A DNA stretch of 64,000 bases from Chryseobacterium sp. W4I1 (GTDB taxonomy: Bacteria; Bacteroidota; Bacteroidia; Flavobacteriales; Weeksellaceae): assembly GCF_030816115.1 (NCBI RefSeq), contig NZ_JAUSXQ010000001.1, positions 1,674,001 to 1,738,000 on the forward strand. The letters run 5' to 3'. Under the pieces are notes generated by a model. It was not told the origin of the DNA. It made no database searches and worked only from the letters and a program-made list of their open reading frames with translations. How positions within the stretch are numbered: the first letter of the stretch is position 1; every line of letters starts with the position of its first letter. A program made the translations under genes and the position numbers. Below, one piece after another: positions 9,521-18,317 of the stretch.

Positions 9521-10234
9521 TTATTGCTGAATAACTGTGCCTGCCAGGTTATTGTATTTCCCGCTTGGACTTCTTTTTATGGTGATTTTTATGTAACCTT
9601 CCTCAGCCAGTTTATTCCATGTTTTCTGGTATCCTGTTGTAATATCAATCGGAATTTTCCACATGGTCTGCTTACCGCCGCCAGACTGATTGAACCACGG
9701 GATCACATCGGCTATTTGAGATTTGAAAGGTAATAAATTATTCAAAACATCAATCTCATAATAGAAATCATATTTGTTTTCCGGCTCATTTAATGCTCTC
9801 TGAGAAAAAGTATACACATATCCATTGATAATAGGACTTGTAAAGCTACCACCAAGCGTAGGAATTCCCGTTCCGTCATAGCTACCGACCGCTCCGCTGT
9901 ACCTGTCGAATTTTTGTCCGGCCTGGAACGGAACATCATCTACAATATTATAGCCACCATTCGCAGGAGGCCATCCACCATTTAGAGTATTGGCCGTGAA
10001 AAGTACCTCCAAGTCACTCCATTTGCCAAGTCTGTATAAATCAAATGCCTGGTTTCTGATGGCTTGGCTTACGGTTCCGGCTTTATCATAGGTTAGAGCA
10101 AACTCATCAGCGTTTTTGTAGAATACATGGGTAACAACTCCCGTTGGGTTATCAGTTTCTTCATTATCCGAACTACAGGCGGCTGAAAAGAATACGGCTG
10201 TTATAAAAAAGACATACTTAAATAAATGTTTCAT
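9521..10234 (-). CDS. lipoprotein of unknown function
   Basis: A 237-residue protein with a lipoprotein signal (MKHLFKYVFFITAVFFSAAC, lipobox SAAC, lipidated cysteine at residue 20) followed by the acidic SSDNEETDN linker that often targets Bacteroidota lipoproteins to the surface. The mature part is rich in Gly, Tyr and Trp (ANGGYNIVDDVPFQAG; VIPWFNQSGGG) and has no catalytic signature that I recognise. It is followed after 10 bp by the cysteine-rich protein gene. Confidence 0.6.
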   Translation of the reverse strand: MKHLFKYVFFITAVFFSAACSSDNEETDNPTGVVTHVFYKNADEFALTYDKAGTVSQAIRNQAFDLYRLGKWSDLEVLFTANTLNGGWPPANGGYNIVDDVPFQAGQKFDRYSGAVGSYDGTGIPTLGGSFTSPIINGYVYTFSQRALNEPENKYDFYYEIDVLNNLLPFKSQIADVIPWFNQSGGGKQTMWKIPIDITTGYQKTWNKLAEEGYIKITIKRSPSGKYNNLAGTVIQQ

Positions 10235-10568
10235 GGTAAAAGTTTTTATGGTTATTATTTTTTATAAAATCTGGTTTTGATTTGCGATATCATTCATTAT
10301 TGAAATTAAGTTCAGAATAGAATACTGTTCGTTGTAAAACAAAGAAACATATCAGAATTTAGCTCAAATCTGATCGGGTAAGGGTACAAAGGAATTTGAG
10401 GGATAAATTTAATTCAAAATTTCAAATAGTGGTGAATTTTTAATAATAAAATATTATGATTAAATATAATATGTTCTGAATTGGTGTTTTATAAAACTAT
10501 TTATTTTAAATCAATATCTAATCTGGCTTTATCAACGATAGACTTTAAAAAATTAAGTTCAAAAAAAA
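10235..10568. other. intergenic region, no gene seen
   Basis: AT-rich, with stop codons in all frames. It contains the upstream region of the lipoprotein gene and the downstream region of the metalloprotease. No clear -7 element or repeat was found. Confidence 0.5.
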
Positions 10569-10590
10569 AGACTGCCGAATGGGCAGTCTT
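10569..10590 (-). terminator. metalloprotease gene terminator
   Basis: Arms AGACTGCC / GGCAGTCT with a 6-nt loop. On the minus strand the stem is followed by a long T run (the A9 tract at 10561). Confidence 0.8.
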
Positions 10591-10612
10591 CATAGTGTTT
10601 ACTTAGCGGTTA

Positions 10613-13540
10613 TTAATTTTTAATGAATCTCTTGGCAGCTTCTCCAATCTGGATCATGTAAGCTCCTTTAATAAGTCCGCTTACATTGACACTGCCTCTT
10701 TCTAGTTTTCCTGAATTGATTAGTTTTCCACCCATATCGAAGATCTTATAATCTTCAGATAACGTATTTGAAATATATAATATATTTTCTACAGGGTTCG
10801 GATACAGCTTGATATCAGTAATCAAGTTTTTAGTATCAGGGAGTTCTCCTCTTCCTGAAGAAACGATATTCAAGGTATAATCCTCAACCTGTCCGTAAGT
10901 ATAAGCTTCACATGAAGAAGTAGGCACAGAACTGTACTTCATCATGACTCTCATTCTTGTAGATCCTACGGTTGCTGTTGCAGGAATGGTAATGCTTCCA
11001 GTGACAGGAGTTGTTGTAGATCCTGCTTTAGACCATGCCAATTCTCCGCTGTCTGTAAAGTCGCCGTCACCGTTATAGTCAATATACACTGCGTAAGCTT
11101 CACTGTAAACCGTTGAAGTCCAGGTTGGAGTTACTGAGATAGTATAAGCGCTTCCTCTGGTCACATTAGTAGAAACGGAAGTGAAGTTTTCATAACCTGC
11201 AGTTCCGGTAGAGGTATTATTGATAGTTCCGAATTTCACATTTCCGATTCTTTCATCCGCTGTATTGCTGGCAGAAGAAGAGCAATAAGTAACCGTGCCT
11301 CCGGTAAGTGTAGTAACGCTTACGGTATTGCTTGAAGGAGATGTGTTTCCAGCAGCATCTTTAGCTTTAACAGTGAAGCTGTAAGTAGTTGCCGGGGTTA
11401 AGCTTGTTACGGTGTATGTTGTAGAAGCTGTATTGCCGATTACTGATCCGTTCATATATACATCATATCCTGTAACTCCTACATTGTCGGTAGCTCCGCT
11501 CCATGAAAGGTTTGTAGTAGTAGAAGTAGTTCCGGATGCTGCAAGGGTAGGAGCTGTAGGTGCTACGGTATCTGAACCAGAACCTGCATTCACGGTAATA
11601 TTAGCATTGTTCACATCAAAGAAGATGTGATTGGAGCCTTTTACCATAATTCTTCCCGTTGTGGTGGATACATTTGGAATGGTCACAGCCTGGGTTCCGT
11701 CATTTGGCGTTCCGGCAAGAAGGGTCGTCCAGGTATTTCCACTGTCTGTTGACCATAAAATATCTACATTAGCTGCGTTTACGCCATTGGCAGTGGTTCC
11801 TGCCACGTTCCATGTTACCGTCTGAGAGCTGCCTCCAGCATAAGACGTCGCTGAGTTTTGTGAACTTACGGTGAATGGTCCTGCTGTTGCGTTTACGGTA
11901 ATTAAAGCATCGTCAGAATTATTTCCGGAGCCTCCGGCACGGTTGTCACGTACGGTAAATCTGAAATTTAGTGATCTTGCTACATTAGACAGGGCTTCAA
12001 CTGTAATTTCTGAACCTGCAGTAGTGGTTCCACCGGTTAGTATAGATGCCATTCTAGGGAAATACCTTACCGGAGAAGCTGTAGGGGTCCATGATCTGAA
12101 AGTTGGGCCTGAAGCTTTTGTTGCACTTGCAGCTGAACTGGCTCCTGTCTGGGATGATGAAGCGTTGTCCATTTGCTCCCAGATATAAGTGAGTGAATCT
12201 CCATTGGCATCGGTTCCGGTTCCTGTAAGAACAAAAGGAGTTCCTTTTGGAATGGTATAATCAAGGCCGGCATTGGCAGTAGGAATGGAATTTCCTGTAG
12301 AGGTGCTTACCGGGCAGGTTTTAGCTTTAATATTATTGGTGATCTGCTGGATGCTTATTGCGTGGAAAAATGCATCTGAATGGGGCTGAATATCCTGAGC
12401 AGTAATTCCTGCATAGCCCATAATGGTTGATCCCGAACCTGGCTCCATATTGGCTCCTGTTCCTTCATTGTTCATTGAGAAGGTGTGATTTCCTCCAAAC
12501 TGATGTCCCATTTCGTGAGCTACATAATCAATATCGAAATTATCTCCTGAAGGAATGGCATCTGCAGGAGAAGTATATCCGCTACCTTTTGAGCCGTTTG
12601 TACAGACACAGCCGATGCACCCTGCATTTCCGCCACCGCCTGAAGCTCCGAATAAATGCCCGATGTCATAATTAGCTTCTCCAATCACTGAAGTAAGTGT
12701 GCTTTGCAGCTGAGAATTCCAGCTGCTCATTCCTGAAGCTGCAGAATAAGGATCTGTAGAAGCGTTGGTGTAAATAACAGCGTCGTTATTCGCAATCAGA
12801 ACCATTCTTGCAGCAAAATCTTTTTCAAAGACGCCGTTCACGCGGGTCATCGTATTATTGATGGCTGCAAGTGCATTGGCTTTTGTTCCTCCGAAATATA
12901 CCGTATATTCTCCTGTTGTGGATAAAGCAAGTCTGAAAGTTCTCAGCTTGGCATCATCAGCATTAGGTCTTGCGGCAATATTGGTGTTGGATACTCCTTT
13001 TTGAGCTACATCGATAACTGTACATTCAAATTTATTGAGATCATCTTTTTTATCTGATTTTCTGTAGACTACATAAGAAGAAAGGTCTTTGGCGTATGGC
13101 TCAATGAAAACTGCAGATTTGTCACCGTAGATTTCCATTGAAGACAGTCCAAGAGGAGAAATACTGAAATAGACTGTTGAGTTGGGATCGTTCAGGCCTT
13201 CGCCTACGTACGATTTGATATCCGGATATTTCGCGGCAAGCTGAGGATCGAAGTTGGAGTTTTCCCTTACTTTAAAATTCTCCATCTTTCCTTCGGAATT
13301 GGGAAAAGAAATAATGGTTTCTGACTTTTCTCCCGGAGCCAGTTTTTTGGGAGCTTTTGCAAGGGCGTTTTTTAATCCGGCAAAATCTAAACTGTAGATC
13401 TTCGGATTATTGATTCGGGTTTTGTTTTCAAAAATGTCTGAAGGTGCTTTTTTTGAACCTTCACTCCAAAGACGGTCAGTCTGCGCGAAAGAAATGCCTG
13501 TAATCAGAAGCATCCCGATCATGGATAATTGTTTTTTCAT
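10613..13540 (-). CDS. secreted reprolysin-like metalloprotease with FN3, GEVED and T9SS tail
   Basis: A 975-residue precursor from ATG 13540, chosen because it begins a signal peptide (MKKQLSMIGM...SFAQ); the frame is open 10 codons further up. An N-terminal propeptide-like part is followed by a metzincin zinc site HEMGHQFGGNH at about residues 342-352. Then come a beta-sandwich region, a fibronectin III domain (about 650-745, TAPTLAASG to VSVTT), a GEVED domain (about 750-890, with YIDYNGDGDF and GQVEDY) and a type IX secretion tail starting LYPNPVENILYIS and ending KRFIKN. The family cleaves extracellular proteins, and the GEVED/FN3 parts suggest substrate binding. Confidence 0.88.
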   Translation of the reverse strand: MKKQLSMIGMLLITGISFAQTDRLWSEGSKKAPSDIFENKTRINNPKIYSLDFAGLKNALAKAPKKLAPGEKSETIISFPNSEGKMENFKVRENSNFDPQLAAKYPDIKSYVGEGLNDPNSTVYFSISPLGLSSMEIYGDKSAVFIEPYAKDLSSYVVYRKSDKKDDLNKFECTVIDVAQKGVSNTNIAARPNADDAKLRTFRLALSTTGEYTVYFGGTKANALAAINNTMTRVNGVFEKDFAARMVLIANNDAVIYTNASTDPYSAASGMSSWNSQLQSTLTSVIGEANYDIGHLFGASGGGGNAGCIGCVCTNGSKGSGYTSPADAIPSGDNFDIDYVAHEMGHQFGGNHTFSMNNEGTGANMEPGSGSTIMGYAGITAQDIQPHSDAFFHAISIQQITNNIKAKTCPVSTSTGNSIPTANAGLDYTIPKGTPFVLTGTGTDANGDSLTYIWEQMDNASSSQTGASSAASATKASGPTFRSWTPTASPVRYFPRMASILTGGTTTAGSEITVEALSNVARSLNFRFTVRDNRAGGSGNNSDDALITVNATAGPFTVSSQNSATSYAGGSSQTVTWNVAGTTANGVNAANVDILWSTDSGNTWTTLLAGTPNDGTQAVTIPNVSTTTGRIMVKGSNHIFFDVNNANITVNAGSGSDTVAPTAPTLAASGTTSTTTNLSWSGATDNVGVTGYDVYMNGSVIGNTASTTYTVTSLTPATTYSFTVKAKDAAGNTSPSSNTVSVTTLTGGTVTYCSSSASNTADERIGNVKFGTINNTSTGTAGYENFTSVSTNVTRGSAYTISVTPTWTSTVYSEAYAVYIDYNGDGDFTDSGELAWSKAGSTTTPVTGSITIPATATVGSTRMRVMMKYSSVPTSSCEAYTYGQVEDYTLNIVSSGRGELPDTKNLITDIKLYPNPVENILYISNTLSEDYKIFDMGGKLINSGKLERGSVNVSGLIKGAYMIQIGEAAKRFIKN

Positions 13541-13567
13541 ATTATAATTATTTTGATTGAGGTATAT

Positions 13568-13575
13568 CAAAGCTA
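13568..13575 (-). promoter_or_regulatory. -7 element of the metalloprotease gene
   Basis: TAGCTTTG on the minus strand, 28 bp upstream of the start. A TTTTG lies about 22 bp further up as a candidate -33 element. Confidence 0.45.
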
Positions 13576-13690
13576 ATAAAAATTATATTACGAAAAACAA
13601 AATTTTTTAAGAAAAATTTAGACTATACATATAATATATTATGCGATACATTGAATATAGTTAAAAAACATAAAGTCTCAAAAAAAGAAA

Positions 13691-13717
13691 ATAGCATACG
13701 CAAAATACGTATGCTAT
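13691..13717. terminator. terminator of the DinB gene
   Basis: Arms ATAGCATACG / CGTATGCTAT with a 7-nt loop, 25 bp after the DinB stop on the minus strand. An A-rich tract at 13679-13690 gives the T run on that strand. Confidence 0.75.
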
Positions 13718-13741
13718 TGAGTTTATTAAGGAATAATTCTA

Positions 13742-14239
13742 TTACATTTTATCGTCAGCAGTAGGCCCGTAAAGTCCGGGAACTTTATTACCTGTTGACC
13801 TAAGATATACTACAAGCTCTCCTCTGTGATGATACAAGTGATTGTATAAAAATCCTCTGATCACCTGTATTTTTTGAGCAGGAGGGAAAATAACATTTCC
13901 GTTCATTTCCATCTTCCATTCATTAAAATAAGTATTTTCATCAGAGTTTTCTAAAACCTGCTGAGCTTTGGCAACATTTTCTTCAAACTTGGCAACAATA
14001 TTCTCAACTTTGGAAATATCACCTTTGTCATATTGATAATTTCCCATATCAAATACATCCCGGTTGAATGTGGGATCATACCAGTTGTAAACTTCAGCGA
14101 TATGCGAGGCTAGCTGACCAGTAGTCCAGTTCTTTTCAGAAGGTTTCCAGTCTAAAGCAGTGTCGGGAATTGCTTTTAAAATTTTCCTGGTATTTTCTGC
14201 TTCATACAAAAATTCGCCTAAAAGAGCTTGTTTAATCAT
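13742..14239 (-). CDS. DinB-family protein
   Basis: A 165-residue four-helix-bundle protein of the DinB/YfiT superfamily. The metal-binding histidines are seen in GQLASHIAEVYNW (about residue 46) and NHLYHHRGELVVYLR (about 132-146). Members are metal-dependent thiol transferases or uncharacterised stress proteins. This one has the short form with the C-terminal motif GLYGPTADD. It lies 18 bp downstream of the acyl-CoA dehydrogenase gene on the same strand, so it is probably the second gene of that transcript. Confidence 0.8.
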   Translation of the reverse strand: MIKQALLGEFLYEAENTRKILKAIPDTALDWKPSEKNWTTGQLASHIAEVYNWYDPTFNRDVFDMGNYQYDKGDISKVENIVAKFEENVAKAQQVLENSDENTYFNEWKMEMNGNVIFPPAQKIQVIRGFLYNHLYHHRGELVVYLRSTGNKVPGLYGPTADDKM

Positions 14240-14257
14240 TTGTGTTGTTTTTATAAA

Positions 14258-15397
14258 TTATTTTGTAATATCTCTTCCAATGACCATTCTCTGGATCTCT
14301 GAAGTTCCTTCACCTATTGTACATAATTTAGAATCTCTGTAGAATTTCTCAGCAGGGAAGTCCTTTGTATATCCGTAACCTCCGAAGATCTGAACTGCAT
14401 TGTTAGAAATCCTTACACATGCCTCAGAAGCATACAATTTTGCCATTGCTCCTTCTTTGGTCATTTTTTGCTTGGCATTTTTCAATGTTGAAGCTCTTTG
14501 GATCAACAGTTCAGCCGCATCAATTTCTGTTGCCATATCGGCAAGCATAAAGTTGATGGCCTGGAATTCAGCGATTGCTTTTCCAAACTGATGTCTTTCT
14601 TTAGCATATTTTAAAGCCGCTTTGTAAGCGCCTCTTGCTGTTCCTAAACTTAAAGCCGCGATAGAAATTCTCCCACCGTCCAAAATTTTCATAGCCTGCT
14701 TGAATCCTTCTCCAACCTCACCCAAACGGTGTGAATCCGGTACACGAACACTGTCAAAAATAAGTTCAGCAGTTTCGGAAGCACGCATTCCCAGTTTATT
14801 TTCTTTCTTCCCGGAAGTAAAACCAGGCATTCCTTTTTCTAAAACAAAAGCAGTAGAGTTATTTTTAGCTCCTATTTCGCCTGTTCTTGTCATTACTACA
14901 GCAATATCTCCAGAAATTGCGTGAGTAATAAAGTTTTTAGCTCCGTTGATGATCCATTCGTCGCCATCTTTTACAGCAGTAGTAGACATCCCTCCTGAAT
15001 CAGAACCAGTATTATGTTCTGTAAGTCCCCATGCTCCGATTACTTTTCCAGACGCAAGTTGTGGAAGCCATTTGTTTCTCTGCTCCTCATTTCCAAATTC
15101 ATAAATATGATTGGTACATAGTGAATTGTGTGCAGCCACAGAAAGACCTATAGATGGGTCTACCTGAGAGATCTCATCCAGAATAGTAACATACTCATGA
15201 TAACCCAGACCGGAACCGCCGTACTGCTCAGGAACCACAATACCCATGAATCCCATTTCTCCCAACTGGTGAAATAAGTCTTTTGGAAAAGTTTGGCTCT
15301 CATCCCACTCCATAATATTCGGTCTGATATTTTTTTCAGCAAACTCTCTTGCTGTTTCCGCTATCATTTTAATGTTGTCAATAGTCTCTGTGTTCAT
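14258..15397 (-). CDS. acyl-CoA dehydrogenase
   Basis: A 379-residue FAD flavoprotein that oxidises acyl-CoA thioesters in beta-oxidation or branched-chain amino acid breakdown. Visible signatures are WGLTEHNTGSDSGGM (FAD/substrate region), RISIAALSLGTARGAY, QIFGGYGYTKDFPAEKFYRD, and the C-terminal IGEGTSEIQRMVIGRD, whose Glu is the usual catalytic base. The open frame is longer, but ATG 15397 (MNTETIDNIK) is chosen because a promoter lies just upstream at 15420. Chain-length preference cannot be told from sequence. Confidence 0.88.
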   Translation of the reverse strand: MNTETIDNIKMIAETAREFAEKNIRPNIMEWDESQTFPKDLFHQLGEMGFMGIVVPEQYGGSGLGYHEYVTILDEISQVDPSIGLSVAAHNSLCTNHIYEFGNEEQRNKWLPQLASGKVIGAWGLTEHNTGSDSGGMSTTAVKDGDEWIINGAKNFITHAISGDIAVVMTRTGEIGAKNNSTAFVLEKGMPGFTSGKKENKLGMRASETAELIFDSVRVPDSHRLGEVGEGFKQAMKILDGGRISIAALSLGTARGAYKAALKYAKERHQFGKAIAEFQAINFMLADMATEIDAAELLIQRASTLKNAKQKMTKEGAMAKLYASEACVRISNNAVQIFGGYGYTKDFPAEKFYRDSKLCTIGEGTSEIQRMVIGRDITK

Positions 15398-15419
15398 ATA
15401 GATAAAAATAGTTAGTTCC

Positions 15420-15450
15420 CAAAGATAATTAAATTGACGGAAAGCCAAAA
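15420..15450 (-). promoter_or_regulatory. promoter of the acyl-CoA dehydrogenase gene
   Basis: On the minus strand a -33 TTTTGG (15445-15450) and a -7 TATCTTTG (15420-15427) are separated by 17 bp. The -7 element ends 22 bp before the ATG. This is one of the clearest Bacteroidota promoters in the window. Confidence 0.6.
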
Positions 15451-15503
15451 ATAATTATTCAGTTCATAGTGTTGTGTATGCAATAATTTAATAATCAGTT
15501 TTT

Positions 15504-15511
15504 TATATTTG
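15504..15511 (+). promoter_or_regulatory. -7 element of the endonuclease I gene
   Basis: TATATTTG matches TAnnTTTG. It predicts a leader of about 75 nt before ATG 15591. The promoter is divergent from that of the acyl-CoA dehydrogenase. Confidence 0.45.
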
Positions 15512-15590
15512 TATAATTAATGATTAGTTAATCGGATTTTCATAATTATAAGTGTTTTATTTTACTATTTTAGTCTCCCAATTTTTAAGT

Positions 15591-17456
15591 ATGAAAAAAC
15601 TTTTATTTCCTGTAATTTTGATTTCGGCACTTGTTGCTGCTCAGGCGCCAGCAGGGTACTATAATGGAACAGTGGGACTTACAGGCTATGCGCTGAAGTC
15701 TAAGCTGCGTGATATTATTGCTAAAAAAAATATCAACTGGCATTATGGTGATCTTTCCAATTATTACAATCAAACTGATCTTGATACATATTATGACCAT
15801 AATGCAAGTAATACGGAATATCTTCTAGATATTTATTCAGAGATTCCTGCAGGTCCCGATGCTTATGAATATACCTCGGCAGACTTAATAAGTACTTCAG
15901 GAGCTGAAGGCTTAGGTTTTAATAGGGAACATGCTGTGCCGCAGAGTACTTTTAACAGTAATTATCCAATGTATTCTGATTTACATTTTGTGATCCCTAC
16001 AGATGCAAGAATCAATCAGCTTAGAAATAATTATCCTTATGGTGTTGGAAATTCCACAGTTCATCATACATTTACAAACTCATCCAAAATTGCCGATAGT
16101 GCTATTCCCAATTATGTTTATACGAATAGGGTTTATGAGCCGTTGGATGAATTTAAGGGAGATATCGCCAGGATGTTGCTCTATTTTGCCGTAAGATATG
16201 AAGATAAACTGTCGTCATTTAATTATTCAACCAATATTAATCCTGCGATAGACCGGTCTCCTTTTGATGGAACTGCAGAACGGGCTTTTGATCCTGCTTA
16301 TATTTCAATGCTTCTTCAATGGCATCTTCAGGATCCAGTATCTCAAAGGGAAATAGACCGAAATAACGCCATCTATATTATTCAGAAAAACAGGAATCCC
16401 TTTATTGATAACCCGCAATGGGTGAATTCTATCTGGGCACAGACCCCTGATGCTGTTGTGCCACAGGCTCCTTTAAATTTAAATTCCATCCAATCGGGAG
16501 CTTACTACACTCAACTGGTGTGGTCTCCAAGTACAAGTTCAGATGTTATCGGGTATAATATTTATCAGAATGGTATTTTCTTAACCGCCACAAAATCTAC
16601 ATCAATAGTTATTGATCATCTGACCCCTTCCACCGCTTATTCGTTTACCGTAAAAGCGTATGACGAAGGCTATCTTCAATCTGCTGACAGTAATTTAATT
16701 ACAGTATCCACATCAGCTGCTGACACAAACTCCAGGGATCTTTTTATCATTAAATATATTGAAGGCACAGATAATAACAAAGCTCTGGAAATTGTAAACA
16801 GAACAGGTCATGAAGTAGATTTAAACAATTACAGGATACGGGTACAATATTATAATAATACAAATGGTTCTTATTATTTTGGTAACAGTTTTGAGCTTGA
16901 AGGTAAAATACCCAATAATGAAAATTTTGTTATTCTGAATCCTAAGTCTTTTTTATCATGCTACACCAATAATGATGCACGGTTTCTTACAGCGGGTGAT
17001 GCTTTAGCTTTTAAAGGAACCCAATATGTAGAACTAGCCTATAAATCAACTACGATTGATGCTATAGGAAGTAAGTTTGTAAGTAATTCATATGGAGATA
17101 TTTCCCTTTACAGGAAAAATACGGTTACCCAACCGGCTACCACTTTTAATATCAGTGAATGGGATTCTTTTCCTGTAGACTACTGTCAGAATCTTGGCGG
17201 AACACTATCTACAACTGATCTGATTACAGCAAATGAAGAATTTAAAATACATCCAAACCCTGTTGATGATGATATTTTTGTAAATGGAGAGACTCAGAAT
17301 GTCAGAACTGCTCAGATACTGGATGCTTCAGGAAAAGTAATTTCTACAGAAAAAAATCCGTTTAAAAATAAGAAAAATATTTCCGTGCAGGCTCTTCCTG
17401 CCGCATTCTATTTCCTGAAGCTTGATGACAAGGTACATCGGTTTATCAAAAAGTAA
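15591..17456 (+). CDS. secreted endonuclease I with FN3, lamin-tail-like domain and T9SS tail
   Basis: A 621-residue precursor from ATG 15591, which begins the signal peptide MKKLLFPVILISALVAAQ; the frame is open 13 codons further up. The endonuclease I (NucM/EndA-like, beta-beta-alpha metal) domain spans about residues 20-280 with the catalytic block FNREHAVPQSTF and LHFVIPTDARINQLRNNYP. A fibronectin III domain (about 295-385) and a lamin-tail-like domain (about 390-545, IIKYIEG to NNYRIRV) follow. The C-terminal type IX sorting signal starts IHPNPVDDDIFV and ends HRFIKK. The enzyme probably degrades extracellular DNA for nutrients. Confidence 0.88.
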   Translation: MKKLLFPVILISALVAAQAPAGYYNGTVGLTGYALKSKLRDIIAKKNINWHYGDLSNYYNQTDLDTYYDHNASNTEYLLDIYSEIPAGPDAYEYTSADLISTSGAEGLGFNREHAVPQSTFNSNYPMYSDLHFVIPTDARINQLRNNYPYGVGNSTVHHTFTNSSKIADSAIPNYVYTNRVYEPLDEFKGDIARMLLYFAVRYEDKLSSFNYSTNINPAIDRSPFDGTAERAFDPAYISMLLQWHLQDPVSQREIDRNNAIYIIQKNRNPFIDNPQWVNSIWAQTPDAVVPQAPLNLNSIQSGAYYTQLVWSPSTSSDVIGYNIYQNGIFLTATKSTSIVIDHLTPSTAYSFTVKAYDEGYLQSADSNLITVSTSAADTNSRDLFIIKYIEGTDNNKALEIVNRTGHEVDLNNYRIRVQYYNNTNGSYYFGNSFELEGKIPNNENFVILNPKSFLSCYTNNDARFLTAGDALAFKGTQYVELAYKSTTIDAIGSKFVSNSYGDISLYRKNTVTQPATTFNISEWDSFPVDYCQNLGGTLSTTDLITANEEFKIHPNPVDDDIFVNGETQNVRTAQILDASGKVISTEKNPFKNKKNISVQALPAAFYFLKLDDKVHRFIKK

Positions 17457-17623
17457 TGCATAATTATTTGTCATTGCGGACGATTTCATTCCCATGTTGT
17501 TAAAAAAACAGGCATTTGTTGCGTACATAATAAAGTATGAAAAGAGGGATAAACATCGGAACTAAAAATTGCGTATTGCCATTCATTACGTTCTCTAAAA
17601 CCTTATAAATAATACATCATTGA

Positions 17624-17710
17624 TATAAGCAGATTCACTAATAATCATTATCTATAAGTGTTTCTGCTTATATTTTTTATATATAAGTAATTATGCTTAT
17701 ATTTGCATAA
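17624..17710 (+). promoter_or_regulatory. three tandem 29-bp operator units overlapping the satD promoter
   Basis: Three units start at 17624, 17653 and 17682, exactly 29 bp apart. Each opens with the palindrome TATAAG-N8-CTTATA (the first has CTAATA). The second half of the third palindrome overlaps TATATTTG (17698-17705), a TAnnTTTG -7 element only 5 bp before the satD ATG at 17710. The transcript would therefore be leaderless or nearly so. Inner bases of the first and second units also form an 11-bp inverted repeat (ATATAAGCAGA at 17623 and its complement at 17663). The arrangement is that of a multi-site repressor operator. Confidence 0.7.
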
Positions 17711-18315
17711 TGATAGCGGTCATCACCGGTGATATTATAAATTCACAGCATGCAGACACAGAAGTTTGGATCACCAGACTCAAGAATCTCCTGGAAAACT
17801 GGGGAAGTTCACCGCTCGCATGGGAAATCTACAGAGGAGACGAATTTCAGTTCAAGTGCAGTATTGATGAAGTATTCTGGCGTTTCCTAGCCATTAAGTC
17901 CCTTATAAGAAGTCAGGAAAATTTAGACGTAAGGATTGCTATAGGCATCGGGGAAGAGAATTTTTCCTCTGAAAAAATTACCGAGTCCAACGGAACGGCT
18001 TACGTACATTCCGGAAGGCTGCTGAATGACCTTAAAAATGACGGGCATACCGTTTCCATAAAAACCTCGAACGAAGCCGTAGACCGTGATCTGAATATCC
18101 TGCTGAAATGGTCTTCCAAAGATTTTGATAACTGGACGGTAGCTACAGCAGAGATCATCCACGAAATGATCATGAACGAAGATCTCACACAGGAAGATCT
18201 TGCCAGGAAGTTTGCAATCTCACAGTCCTCCGTAAGTCAGAGGCTGAAACGTGCTAACTACGAACTTATCGTAGAAACTAATCAATACTTTAGAAAGAAA
18301 ATCTCAGAACTGTAA
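17710..18315 (+). CDS. SatD-family protein with C-terminal helix-turn-helix
   Basis: 201 residues. The N-terminus (MIAVITGDIINSQ) and the 65-90 region (VRIAIGIGEENF) are typical of the SatD family, named after a gene of a streptococcal secretion and acid-tolerance operon; biochemical function is unknown. Residues about 155-190 form an HTH (LTQEDLARKFAISQSSVSQR), so it probably binds DNA. The operators immediately upstream make autoregulation likely (inference). It is followed after 2 bp by the DUF3307 gene, a pairing I recall from other Bacteroidota and Firmicutes. Confidence 0.78.
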   Translation: MIAVITGDIINSQHADTEVWITRLKNLLENWGSSPLAWEIYRGDEFQFKCSIDEVFWRFLAIKSLIRSQENLDVRIAIGIGEENFSSEKITESNGTAYVHSGRLLNDLKNDGHTVSIKTSNEAVDRDLNILLKWSSKDFDNWTVATAEIIHEMIMNEDLTQEDLARKFAISQSSVSQRLKRANYELIVETNQYFRKKISEL

Positions 18316-18317
18316 GC

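Noticed and set aside
11412..12188. Several plus-strand open frames of 64-105 codons inside the metalloprotease gene
   Set aside because: They are antisense shadows in a GC-richer Thr/Ser/Gly-rich coding region.
10613..17456. The two T9SS-tailed proteins plus acyl-CoA dehydrogenase as one functional cluster
   Set aside because: They are on different strands and unlinked by operon structure; tails of this type occur all over such genomes.
17624..17710. 29-bp periodic repeats as a CRISPR array
   Set aside because: Only the palindrome ends are conserved, not the whole unit. There are no spacers and no cas genes, and the array overlaps a promoter.
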